This document shows positions 16,459 to 26,933 of a stretch of DNA of 58,146 bases, one piece after another. The stretch covers positions 1-58,146 of the IMG/VR virus record IMGVR_UViG_3300022920_000008; one strand, 5' to 3'. A program made the translations under genes and the position numbers. This stretch comes from a virus. Every line of letters begins with the position of its first letter. Position 1 is the first letter of the stretch. The notes beneath the pieces were generated by a model, which saw nothing but the letters and a program-made list of their open reading frames with translations, had not been told where the DNA came from and searched no databases.

Positions 16459-19400
16459 TCAACTTACTGGACCAAGTATTGGAAGATGTGGTACTGGATC
16501 TTTAATGCTTACCCATGGATACATATCTGTTGCTAAAATTGATGCGTCTGAAATGTCAATAATTTGTGTGCCAGCAGCGTGTTCAAGTGCAATTGATCCA
16601 CCATGTCCACGTTGTACATTTTGTAAAGTATTGCCTATAACGGCGGTGTACGATATAATTTCACCGTTTATAAATGCAATTCCGCCATCAGGTCTAGTAT
16701 TAAACATACTACTATCTGCGACAGTTATAATGTTATCTGCTTTACTTATACTATTACTTATAGTAGAAGTTTCACTAACTGTCAACTCAAAAACAGCAGC
16801 CGTATTATCTAATCCAGTAATATAAACATGCACTGTTGAATTACTGTCTACAACATCTCCTGATGTATTTGTATTGACTGTAATACTAACAGCTTCTCTA
16901 ATTAGAGCAGCAAAATTCATTCTACGTAAATTACTTGTCTCAATACTAAAGTTGCCTGGGTCTAGGAATTTTCCGCCATATGCAAGTCCCTCAGTATCAG
17001 TAAATGATCCACCAGTTACTATGTCAGCATTTGTATCTGTAAATGTTGAAGAGTATACATCTAGTGTATCAATTACGCCATCTGTCAGTTGCCAACCTGT
17101 CCAATTATCTGTAGGACTATCGTGGTATTTAACTGTAATAGATTTACTACTATTCTGTGAATCGTCCATACTTAGGTTAAATTTTTCACTAATACGACTT
17201 ATATCAACTTGTGATTTAATTTTTGTATGGAATGGTTTAATATCATTAATATACCCTTGTAATACATCAATGTTACCTTTATAGTATCTGCGTGGCAACT
17301 TGGTAGTATTATTTGAAGTTGCAATATTAGTATCTACATTTAACTTAATATAAGTTGTCTTATAGAACCAATCTACTTGGTTATGTATACTTGCAATGTA
17401 ATGTACCATACCAAAGAACATTTTGTTAAAGTTAACTAGGTATGATTCAATAAACAGATCTTCGCGACATGATTGTATAATCCAACTCATAAACTGACTT
17501 GGATCAAAGTCCCAAATGCCTTCCCAAGATTGCATGTCCCAGTTGAACAATGTATTAATGTTCCACACTAGGTCATTAAATTCGATAGTTGCAAATGTTT
17601 TTTCCATTAAAACCCATTCGCCTTCAATTAGATAATAAGTTTCATCACTAATACGTTTGCTTTGCGAATTAAATCCTGAATTTAAAAGTACAACTTCATG
17701 CTGTGTTTTATCAACTTGTTCTAATTCAGCTTTTGAAGCAACCGTAATACTAGGTCTTAAATCTTCTGTCTTCAATGGGTTAACGTATGATGTCCATTGC
17801 CATGTAAGGTTCATATCCCAACCAGCATCTTGGTACCATTCAGTGCCACTGTTTCTATATAATATTTCTGTTTCTGTATTATAATAACTATTGTATTGTA
17901 CTGGGAATTCAGTTCCAGAATACTCTGTAGGTGATGCTAGAGAGTCATCTGTTCTCCAAATTCTTCCGTCCCAAATATAAAGTACGTTTGTATCTGTATT
18001 TGTGAATGTATCACCTGGTTGATATATAATTGGGAATGTAGTATCAAGTTTTGCATTAGTTGGAATTGTGTAGAAAGTTTTAGTAATAATTCTATTCCAT
18101 TTATTTGCTAAATTGTCTACTAAGTTCTGATTTTTTAACAAGCTATTGATAATACTAATTGCTTCACGTCTAGCATCTTTTGTATCTTTAAACCATGCTT
18201 GGCTGTGCTTGCGTCCAGGATAGATATATTCAAAGCTTCTGTTATCGCCATAGCGATTGTATGGATGTAAGATTGGATCTGGAAGAATATTTCCAGTTTC
18301 TTTCTGTACACCAACCAAGTTATCGTTAAGTGCGGTGTAATAGTAGTCAGGAATTAAGTCGCTGCCCTCACTAATATTAGTCCATGAACTGTGTCCAATT
18401 CCCTGTGGCTTAATATTAAGTTGTGCAACAGTTGTACTATCTGTTATATATTGTTTAACACTATTCATAATTAGTTGCGTTGAACTTACTGCTGCCACCC
18501 AACTAATACCATTTGCACTTGGATCAGAAATAATTCTACTAATATCAAATGCAGATAATGTTCTGCCGTTGCTACTAATAGTTATTTTGTTTTTAACCCA
18601 GAAGTAATATACACTATCGTATCTATTAAAATTATCATTCCAGTATGTTTCTTCTGTATAATAATCCAAGAACACGGCACTAGCATTATCAAACACTCTG
18701 TATGCTTCGCCTGATGCTGGAGATCCAAATTGATCATTTCCAGCTTTAACTTCGTCAGCCCAGCTCTCTGGCGTTACTGATGACTTTATCCATTCATAAA
18801 CATCAATACTTGATCCAGGAATTTGTTTGCCCCACATCTTACTTGCATATGCTGCATCGCCTTGTTTGTAGTCATAATAGAAAACACTTGATGTATCCCA
18901 CCAACGCTTGCCTACATGCTCATCGCCCCAAGCACTTCTTTGATTTGTATCATATGCTGTGTCGCTACTCATGTTATACACGGCAACATCTGTTGGATAT
19001 CTAAAGTCAATTTCTTTTTCTGCAATGCCAGGAATAATACCTTGAATCGGATCGTATACTTCTAATTCTCTAATTGTTTTTTGTGTCTCGCCATTGTATA
19101 GTTTGACATTTTCAAAACCAGTGTTGTCTACTGATGTAGATATATTTCTAAGTAATGTTACTTCACCTGCATTGTATTCCCAAACAGCACTACCTTGATC
19201 ATAATTTGATGCCCACAAAATGTCGCCATCTTTAAAGTTATAGTTTACGGTGTCAGCAATTGCAATACGCATTGCAGCTTCATTAGCAAAACGTGCATTA
19301 CGAATAATAAATATTTCTTCAGCACGTCCGCTGTCTTCAATATATCTATCAATATAAAAAGCTGCTGGATCCTGTGTATCTAATGATGTAACTTCATGTA

Positions 19401-22400
19401 TGCCATCAGTCGTTGGCAATGTAGTTGAATTTAAAATCATAACAAAGTCGCCTGCACGAACATTATGCGGTGAACTCAATCCCTCAAAACTCTTTAGTGT
19501 AACTTTTGCATCGTTACCATCAGTACTTGTATCGCCTGCATCAATCTCTGCCCAACGTGTTGTGCGTTGTGTGTTTAAAACATTCCAGCTGTTAGCACGA
19601 GTAATTGTAGATCCATCTTTGATGTTAATATCGTTTAGTACCCATGTACTAACTAGTGCATCGTCTGTAGCACTTACGTTTGTCCAATCACTTAAATTAA
19701 ATTCAGCAGGTGGGAAATTTCCAACTCCCTGTATACCTGTTGATATACCAGCTTCTTGATTAAAATCATTGTCGCCTAAATCTAAAGTTGGTCCAACTGA
19801 TACTAATTTACTAATTACAATTCGGTTATTAATAATTTCTACAGTTACGCCTGTAATATTTCTTTCTGTAATTTGTGTTACTACTTCAGCTGCGGTAGAT
19901 GGTCTAGGATCAATATTAGTTGGCCCAATATTATAAACTCCAGCAATTCCAAATACATTAGAGTTATCTGTAATAGTCATTATACTACCTGCAGATAAAC
20001 CAGCTTCTACACTTAATTTTGCAATCTCTAGATTATTTCCTGATGTGGCACTAATAGCATATTCATCAATACCGTTTGTAGTTAAATAGTTGTCAATAAA
20101 GTTTACAATGTAACTAATATCCATTGGAGTTGGCGTTGCTTCTAAAACATATTGTGGACTATACGTACCTGGTACTATGTTTGTTATTGTAGTTCCGTCG
20201 CCATCAATAGTCATTGCTACTTCAATATCTTTTCTAATAATAATTTTATTAGTAAGAGTTATTTCCGTATCAACATTAGGCACTAAATTAATAGCCGCAG
20301 CTAATTGCTCAGTAGTTAATGTAACTTTAGTTAACACAGTTACTGGCAACATTTCAAATGTGATAGTTGCACTTTCTAAATTAGTCATTGGTCGTACAAT
20401 TGGTAATCCATTTTCATCGATGTCATCAATCTCAACAGTTAATAACTGTTCTGCATAACTTATAATTCCAATATCACTTGTAACTTGATCAACACCTGCT
20501 GGTACTGTAAATGAGAATACGGTAGTTGATCCATCTCCTGTAAATGTTTGTGTTTGATCTGGAACCTCTTGTAAATTAAATATCTCAGAACCATAATCTT
20601 CCAATAGTATATCTGTATTATCAATTGTTAATGTTAAGTTACGTACATCTGCGTTCTGATCATGTTGAACTAATTGTTCACTGTAAGGCAACCCGTTGTT
20701 ATATTTTGTAGTATCTAATACACTAGTAGGAACAATGTTACTGACTGTAATATTAATTCCGTCTATTCCAATAGTAAATTGGTTAGCTACTTGATTAATA
20801 ATAGTGTTGCCTGTTGCTGTAATGTTTGGGAAAGTTGTTGTAGTTCTATCCCACCAGAAACTATGTCCTTCAATGATTGCACTTGGTACTGGATCTGAAG
20901 CATTACGATAACTAAAGTCAGTATTACTAATATTCACAGTACCAGTTTCAGTAATAAGGTCATTGAACGGATTATAGGCTAACTTGTCAATGGCTAATTT
21001 AAATTTCGAACCATTGTATCTAACTTCTTCTCCATGGTTATATGATTTTGTATTACTCCAAGTTTCCACGGCGGCAAAATCAGTTGTGTAATTATTATAT
21101 ATTTGATCTATCTCTAATACATTTTGAATAATATAATCATGCTCAGTGTCTAATACATCTCCACCTTTTCTAATTTGTGTTACTAGTGGTCTAGTTTCAA
21201 CAGGGAATGAAAAGTCTGATTTTTTATTTACAAATACATTGCTTATGTCTGATAAGTTAATTAGTACGTTGTCATTTTCTAACATACTATCGTTGATAAT
21301 TAATTCGATAGCTTCGCTTCTAGTATTATCACCAAACTGCGATGATTTAAACATCCAATCTTCTGTTACATTAACTGTGCTTGTTCCTCTGTTAACTGTG
21401 TTGCCGCGATTAAATTTATCAACACTATTGTTTGTGCCTTTGTGACGCAAAACGCCTTGCATAAACTTATTGATAACATTGTCTGGCAGATCTAATTGTT
21501 TTATCCAATCCTGTGCATGTATACCTAATGTGATTCTTTCAGCACTATGGATATCTTTATTAAACTTAGTTACATTAAAATCATAAAGATCACTCATGCT
21601 ATCCGCAACTGTATCAAAGTTTTGTATGATTGTATTTTCGCCAATCAAATATCCTGGTGCTGACTTAGATCCATCAAATGCTGATGTACGTTGTCCTACA
21701 ATTTTAAATCTACGCTGGCGTAAACTTGTTATTGGATTAAAAATTGTCTCGTTAAATTGTGTCTTGTTATTAAATAATACACTATGATAATATCTTGTTA
21801 GTGCAAGATTTAAACTTACAACACGTCCTGAATTTACATTATTTGTTACAGTGTCTGCACTTTGTATTGAACCAATTTGTGTTTGGCTATTTGAAATTGT
21901 ACTTGAACTAATAACAGATACAATGCCTTCGCTTGGCTCTGCAGCTAATGGGTTAGTACCCTGTGGGTGTATTGTCAATTGATTAGCAATTCTAGTAATA
22001 CATAAATCACCAAAGTCGCCTTGTGTAATATTGCCATTTTCATCCATGATCATAATATCATTTGATCCACCTGGCAAACTATTGAAAGGCAAAACTGAAT
22101 GTGTTGTGCTTGTAAATGTAACTGTTGATGTTACTTTAGTTTCAAATGTCTGGTCTAAGTCTGAAACTACTGCCCATGCAGCAAATTCATTTGCACGCCC
22201 TAGTCCTGATACTTTAGTTGTATCTAGACCATACGATGTTAAGTATTCGTAGTAGCCTCTGATAAAATCATACACGCCTTGTATACGTGCTATTTTTGTT
22301 CCAAATTTCATTACACTTGCAGTTGTATTAAATGCATTATACTTTTTAATACTTACACCGTCTGCAATTTCAACTAAGTTAAAATCAAACTGTTGTGTCT

Positions 22401-25400
22401 CTAATGGTTCATAAAATAAGAATTCTTGCCTATGGTTACTATATCCATCTACAATATATCCACTGTCTGTTTTTTTAATTTTGATATCACTTACCAACAA
22501 TAATAGTTCAGGTAACCCGCCTGCCATTGTTATTTGATAATCTCTAACACCCAAAGTATATCTTCCGTTTGTTCCACTTTCAGATTTAATCTTAATTAAA
22601 TTCTTATCTGTAAATCCATTAAGTGGCTGTAGTAAGCGGGTGCTTAATGAATTAAACGTTGATCCAATAACTTCGCTATTTCTATTTCTTTGGTTAGAAT
22701 TATATAATACTTGGTCAATACCAAGGTTATACTTAAAGTTTTCTCTAAGTGTTACACTAAATCCTATTGATGGCCAAACTTTAAATCCTTCAGCACTTAC
22801 TGGAGGTGTATATGAATCAGGATAAACAAGTGTTACATTTGGTGTGCTTGTATAGCCACTGCCTGCTCGTATAACAGACAAGCTTAAAATATTACCATTG
22901 CTGTCTAAATTAATGTCAGCTAACGCCGTTACTTTTTCATCTGTTCCAATAATACTAACACGAGTACCTTCTGGAATTTGTCCAGTTTGGTGTGTTACTT
23001 TAATATTTTGTACTTGCTTGCCATATGTACTGCCGTGATATGTAAGTCTCTTGTTTGAGAATTGAGTTTTATCTAAGTTATTAATCATACTTAAATCAAC
23101 AGTTTGTGTATCATGGAAGTAACCAGGCTGGAATACTGCTGGCGCAGTTCTTGCTGGGTTAAGTTTTATTACTGCATCAATCGTTGCTGCTTGACCTAGT
23201 GGTGATTGTCTCCACTCGTACTCAGTTGGTCCCCAGTCACCAAATACAAATGGTTTATATTTTTCTAATGGCGTACCTAATACTGTGCTTATTTCTTCTA
23301 GAGTTCCATCTGCTTTAACTGGACATTTAGAAGCCCAATCCCAACTACTACGCATAAACATTAATCTTTGTTTAACAGGCGTACCTGGCTCACTAATAAT
23401 ACCGTACTCTAATGCATTTAGTAATGCTGCACGTTTTATACTATCAGTCCAACTGTAATGTGTATTCCACCAGGTTGGCTTAATAGCAAATCCTAACATA
23501 TTCCAAGGAGTAAGGTGCGGGATACATGTACCAAATAACATATGGTAAATACCTTTCCAATGCCCTGGTGCTTCTTGTTCTTCAAACTTTCCTGGTAAAA
23601 CTATGCCAGTGTAATTCCAAGTTTTATCATCGGTTGGATCGTAATAATTCTCTGATTGTAAATCTGTATTTCCAGTTTTTGTTTGCCAATCCATAAAGAA
23701 TCTTTCAACATATTCGTCCATAGTAGTATGTGTATACCATAATGAATGATTCATTGTTGGCATAAAATGCGTTGCGTCAGTTAAGTGATCTACTTTTTTA
23801 TTGATGCCGTTCCAAACTTTCTTTTCAATATCATACAGTACAGCAAGTACTGGATTATAGTTTGGACCAAAAATATCATCTGGGTCATTTGTAGATGCAT
23901 CACTAAAATCAATAGTATAACCATCGTGACAATATAGTACATTATCAATAATTTGTGGACGTACTAAATTTGCAAGACCTAATTTTGTAATACTTGCAGG
24001 AATATAACTATCTTCTAGGCTTCCATGATTATATACTTCCACTCGAACATTTGTATCACCACTTGTGAATGGAACAAAAGAAGCATTAACTGTCAGCATA
24101 CCATTTGATATTGTATACTCATCATCACGCTTTAGCAAACGCTGTATACCATTATTATTTCCAATTGCATTGTCTATAAGATAAACATTAATATGATCCA
24201 CGCTAAATGTATCTTCATCATAATTAAACTTAGTTATAAAACTTTGTCCAACTGTATCATATATAAAGTCTTGTTTAACTGTAGTATCTTTAAATAACAT
24301 ACTTGATTTTTTATGCAGTTGGCTACCAATTTGTCCACTAATTAAAACGTCCAACACATCATTAACTAGCGCACGGGTGCTAGTATAACTGTTTGTCTTG
24401 TATAGTTTTTTTGCATGCGATACTACTCTTTTGCGTAAACTCCACCATTCAGTTGCTTGGTTTTTTAGTGCTTCTGTTAAATCAATATTATAGTCTACAG
24501 TAGTGTAGTCTTGTATAATGCTTGCCCCGTCACTAATATAAATTTCGCCACCAATGTTATTAATTTTAGGAATGATATCGTAATTATTTTTACCAGTTGG
24601 AGATCCGTGGAACCCAGGTTGATTTGCAATTAAACTTTTCCAGTGTGCTGATGTTTCACTAATAGTAAACTCAATAATTCTTTCATTACTTGGATTGTGA
24701 TTTAAAATTCTTGGCTGTGTAGTTACACTATTGTTATCCACATACTGAACATCAATAATAAACTCATCGCCTTCTCCTAATTGATCTGCTTTAATTACAA
24801 TTTGATCATCTTGTCTTTCAACAATATCTACATTGGTGCTGTCAATTAAAACTTTATCAGCCAGGTCTAATTGTTGTCCATTTGAATAAACTTTTAAGTG
24901 TGTGCTATCAATAATATCTTTACTAGCACTGATAATTTTATTTTTTCTGGTGCCATCTGTATAGAACATTACATATCCAGTATCATCTGGCAATGTAACT
25001 TCCCAAACATTGGGGCGTGAAGGGTGAGGAGCAAATGTAGCTTGACTACCTGGATCGATAAAACTCAAACTTTGATCTGGACTACAATCTTTAAATTCAT
25101 GAGTAACGTTTTGTTCTAACATTAGGGTTGCAGTAACTTGTGTGTTATAAGTTTTATTGTTAATTACTTTTGTTACGGCTAGTTCATCTAAAGCTTTAAA
25201 GTAGTCATAATAAACATCAGGCTTCCAAGATGATTTTGGAAGAGGGACAACGATATCTTCTGTTCCATTTCCAACAACTTGTACTTTACTTGATGACTGT
25301 AATGGGAAGTCACTAGCTACATAGTTTGCAGCTATACGTTCACCTCGACCATAGTTTGCATAATAGTTTCCTAGTATTTTAGTTTCAGTATTATTTTGCT

Positions 25401-26928
25401 TTTCCAAGTATGTATAACGTTCTGTATCAATAACGTTTTCTAATACATGCTCGCTTTTAACACCTGATGTACTTATAACTGGAGCAAATCCTAATTCAGG
25501 ATCAACAGTGCCAGTTCCAATTTTATATCCAAATACACGGTTACCAGTAAATGTAGTATTGTTATACGTACTTAAAAGGGTGCCCATGTGGTCGCTAAGT
25601 TCAAACAATGGCATATCGCCCTGGCTTGTTTTTGTTTGTGCTAATACTAGAACATCATCCTGCCAATAGTAATCGTGGAATCTGTGTATAGCATCTACAT
25701 TATAGTAGTCTTCTCCCACTGTAAAGTAATGTCCGTTAGTTAATGTAGCGCCAGCAATTGGAATAATTTGGTTGCCACTAACTTCAAAAATCTTATTAAA
25801 TGATGATTGTGTGTCTGTGTTTTTTATAACTACAGTGTCGCCAGTAGACAGTCCATGTTGTCCTGCTAAGTAATATCCATCATTTGGTAGTTGCACACCA
25901 GTTTCAAGTAATTTACTACTGATTAAATAATCAACCACGCCGTGATTGATATCATAACCGTAGTTATAAAGTTGCAAGTTTCTATCAAATTGAATGATTG
26001 GACGTTTGGCTCTACGACCTTCATTGCCCCAATCAGATATATTAAAACTATCATCAGCGGTTTGCATTTCTTCTAATGCACTATGATGAATCCAACGATT
26101 GGCACGAGTCCAACTTGATTTATATTTGTCATCTAAACTACATACTGTATAATGTTTGTCTTCATAAGGAAGTGTTTTGCCACTTACTTTGCTAGCATGC
26201 GGAGATGCATAATACATTTCTTTAATTGGTATGAATTTAATTTTATTCCCAACGCCTGCTACAATATAACTAGTTGCTTGGATATTAGTATCGTAACCAG
26301 TTCCTTTAAATTCTAATCTCATGCCATTCCATAATTGCATTTGTTTTACAACAACTGTGTTGTTTATAACTACTTCATAAGGAATAGTGGCAGTAATACG
26401 GTTTGTTAAATCTGTTACAGGATTATAATTAGTATCAGTATTGTTTACTATCAACGCTGGTCCCATACCACTAGCCCAATAATAGTTGTTATAATTAACT
26501 AGTTTATCAATGTCAACTGGTGGATTAAAAACATATGTTCTTGTACTATATGCTGAGTTATAATCGTATTCGTTAAATTCAATATCTACTTTGTCTTTAA
26601 TTTGATTCCAACTAATGTGTTTGTTAACACTGCTATCGTCGTTTGATGAATATATAGTAGGCTGTAAATGTCTAAGGTTAACTGTATCTAAATATACATC
26701 ACTAATACTATTAACAGTATTGCCATCTTGGCTACCAACAAAGTGATCTACATCTTCAAGTTTGCCTTTGCTAATCATTAGATCCATGGTGCCATCTAAC
26801 CATTTGTCATTTAAGTCACTTCTAAATACTCCTGGTAGGAATGTACTAGACTTGATATTCTTAATAACTGATTGCCCTGGACTTGTCTTCATAAGGGGCG
26901 TGTTGATTTTATTAGGCTTAAAAGGCAT
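16459..26928 (-). CDS. giant baseplate/tail structural protein (gp7 position)
   Basis: An uninterrupted 3489-residue frame, more than three times the length of T4 gp7 (about 1030). It lies directly downstream of gp6, where gp7 and gp8 lie in T4. The N-terminus (SSTFLPGVFRSDLNDKWLDG) matches the opening of large structural proteins found after gp6 in aquatic T4-like phages. The body is rich in Asn, Thr, Asp and aromatic residues with many beta-type segments (for example YNNYYWASGMGPALIV). The C-terminus is GGIAFINGEIISY followed by DPVPHLPILGPVS. It may combine gp7, gp8 and fibre-attachment functions. No frameshift is seen. Confidence 0.7.
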   Translation of the reverse strand: MPFKPNKINTPLMKTSPGQSVIKNIKSSTFLPGVFRSDLNDKWLDGTMDLMISKGKLEDVDHFVGSQDGNTVNSISDVYLDTVNLRHLQPTIYSSNDDSSVNKHISWNQIKDKVDIEFNEYDYNSAYSTRTYVFNPPVDIDKLVNYNNYYWASGMGPALIVNNTDTNYNPVTDLTNRITATIPYEVVINNTVVVKQMQLWNGMRLEFKGTGYDTNIQATSYIVAGVGNKIKFIPIKEMYYASPHASKVSGKTLPYEDKHYTVCSLDDKYKSSWTRANRWIHHSALEEMQTADDSFNISDWGNEGRRAKRPIIQFDRNLQLYNYGYDINHGVVDYLISSKLLETGVQLPNDGYYLAGQHGLSTGDTVVIKNTDTQSSFNKIFEVSGNQIIPIAGATLTNGHYFTVGEDYYNVDAIHRFHDYYWQDDVLVLAQTKTSQGDMPLFELSDHMGTLLSTYNNTTFTGNRVFGYKIGTGTVDPELGFAPVISTSGVKSEHVLENVIDTERYTYLEKQNNTETKILGNYYANYGRGERIAANYVASDFPLQSSSKVQVVGNGTEDIVVPLPKSSWKPDVYYDYFKALDELAVTKVINNKTYNTQVTATLMLEQNVTHEFKDCSPDQSLSFIDPGSQATFAPHPSRPNVWEVTLPDDTGYVMFYTDGTRKNKIISASKDIIDSTHLKVYSNGQQLDLADKVLIDSTNVDIVERQDDQIVIKADQLGEGDEFIIDVQYVDNNSVTTQPRILNHNPSNERIIEFTISETSAHWKSLIANQPGFHGSPTGKNNYDIIPKINNIGGEIYISDGASIIQDYTTVDYNIDLTEALKNQATEWWSLRKRVVSHAKKLYKTNSYTSTRALVNDVLDVLISGQIGSQLHKKSSMLFKDTTVKQDFIYDTVGQSFITKFNYDEDTFSVDHINVYLIDNAIGNNNGIQRLLKRDDEYTISNGMLTVNASFVPFTSGDTNVRVEVYNHGSLEDSYIPASITKLGLANLVRPQIIDNVLYCHDGYTIDFSDASTNDPDDIFGPNYNPVLAVLYDIEKKVWNGINKKVDHLTDATHFMPTMNHSLWYTHTTMDEYVERFFMDWQTKTGNTDLQSENYYDPTDDKTWNYTGIVLPGKFEEQEAPGHWKGIYHMLFGTCIPHLTPWNMLGFAIKPTWWNTHYSWTDSIKRAALLNALEYGIISEPGTPVKQRLMFMRSSWDWASKCPVKADGTLEEISTVLGTPLEKYKPFVFGDWGPTEYEWRQSPLGQAATIDAVIKLNPARTAPAVFQPGYFHDTQTVDLSMINNLDKTQFSNKRLTYHGSTYGKQVQNIKVTHQTGQIPEGTRVSIIGTDEKVTALADINLDSNGNILSLSVIRAGSGYTSTPNVTLVYPDSYTPPVSAEGFKVWPSIGFSVTLRENFKYNLGIDQVLYNSNQRNRNSEVIGSTFNSLSTRLLQPLNGFTDKNLIKIKSESGTNGRYTLGVRDYQITMAGGLPELLLLVSDIKIKKTDSGYIVDGYSNHRQEFLFYEPLETQQFDFNLVEIADGVSIKKYNAFNTTASVMKFGTKIARIQGVYDFIRGYYEYLTSYGLDTTKVSGLGRANEFAAWAVVSDLDQTFETKVTSTVTFTSTTHSVLPFNSLPGGSNDIMIMDENGNITQGDFGDLCITRIANQLTIHPQGTNPLAAEPSEGIVSVISSSTISNSQTQIGSIQSADTVTNNVNSGRVVSLNLALTRYYHSVLFNNKTQFNETIFNPITSLRQRRFKIVGQRTSAFDGSKSAPGYLIGENTIIQNFDTVADSMSDLYDFNVTKFNKDIHSAERITLGIHAQDWIKQLDLPDNVINKFMQGVLRHKGTNNSVDKFNRGNTVNRGTSTVNVTEDWMFKSSQFGDNTRSEAIELIINDSMLENDNVLINLSDISNVFVNKKSDFSFPVETRPLVTQIRKGGDVLDTEHDYIIQNVLEIDQIYNNYTTDFAAVETWSNTKSYNHGEEVRYNGSKFKLAIDKLAYNPFNDLITETGTVNISNTDFSYRNASDPVPSAIIEGHSFWWDRTTTTFPNITATGNTIINQVANQFTIGIDGINITVSNIVPTSVLDTTKYNNGLPYSEQLVQHDQNADVRNLTLTIDNTDILLEDYGSEIFNLQEVPDQTQTFTGDGSTTVFSFTVPAGVDQVTSDIGIISYAEQLLTVEIDDIDENGLPIVRPMTNLESATITFEMLPVTVLTKVTLTTEQLAAAINLVPNVDTEITLTNKIIIRKDIEVAMTIDGDGTTITNIVPGTYSPQYVLEATPTPMDISYIVNFIDNYLTTNGIDEYAISATSGNNLEIAKLSVEAGLSAGSIMTITDNSNVFGIAGVYNIGPTNIDPRPSTAAEVVTQITERNITGVTVEIINNRIVISKLVSVGPTLDLGDNDFNQEAGISTGIQGVGNFPPAEFNLSDWTNVSATDDALVSTWVLNDINIKDGSTITRANSWNVLNTQRTTRWAEIDAGDTSTDGNDAKVTLKSFEGLSSPHNVRAGDFVMILNSTTLPTTDGIHEVTSLDTQDPAAFYIDRYIEDSGRAEEIFIIRNARFANEAAMRIAIADTVNYNFKDGDILWASNYDQGSAVWEYNAGEVTLLRNISTSVDNTGFENVKLYNGETQKTIRELEVYDPIQGIIPGIAEKEIDFRYPTDVAVYNMSSDTAYDTNQRSAWGDEHVGKRWWDTSSVFYYDYKQGDAAYASKMWGKQIPGSSIDVYEWIKSSVTPESWADEVKAGNDQFGSPASGEAYRVFDNASAVFLDYYTEETYWNDNFNRYDSVYYFWVKNKITISSNGRTLSAFDISRIISDPSANGISWVAAVSSTQLIMNSVKQYITDSTTVAQLNIKPQGIGHSSWTNISEGSDLIPDYYYTALNDNLVGVQKETGNILPDPILHPYNRYGDNRSFEYIYPGRKHSQAWFKDTKDARREAISIINSLLKNQNLVDNLANKWNRIITKTFYTIPTNAKLDTTFPIIYQPGDTFTNTDTNVLYIWDGRIWRTDDSLASPTEYSGTEFPVQYNSYYNTETEILYRNSGTEWYQDAGWDMNLTWQWTSYVNPLKTEDLRPSITVASKAELEQVDKTQHEVVLLNSGFNSQSKRISDETYYLIEGEWVLMEKTFATIEFNDLVWNINTLFNWDMQSWEGIWDFDPSQFMSWIIQSCREDLFIESYLVNFNKMFFGMVHYIASIHNQVDWFYKTTYIKLNVDTNIATSNNTTKLPRRYYKGNIDVLQGYINDIKPFHTKIKSQVDISRISEKFNLSMDDSQNSSKSITVKYHDSPTDNWTGWQLTDGVIDTLDVYSSTFTDTNADIVTGGSFTDTEGLAYGGKFLDPGNFSIETSNLRRMNFAALIREAVSITVNTNTSGDVVDSNSTVHVYITGLDNTAAVFELTVSETSTISNSISKADNIITVADSSMFNTRPDGGIAFINGEIISYTAVIGNTLQNVQRGHGGSIALEHAAGTQIIDISDASILATDMYPWVSIKDPVPHLPILGPVS

Positions 26929-26933
26929 TATGT

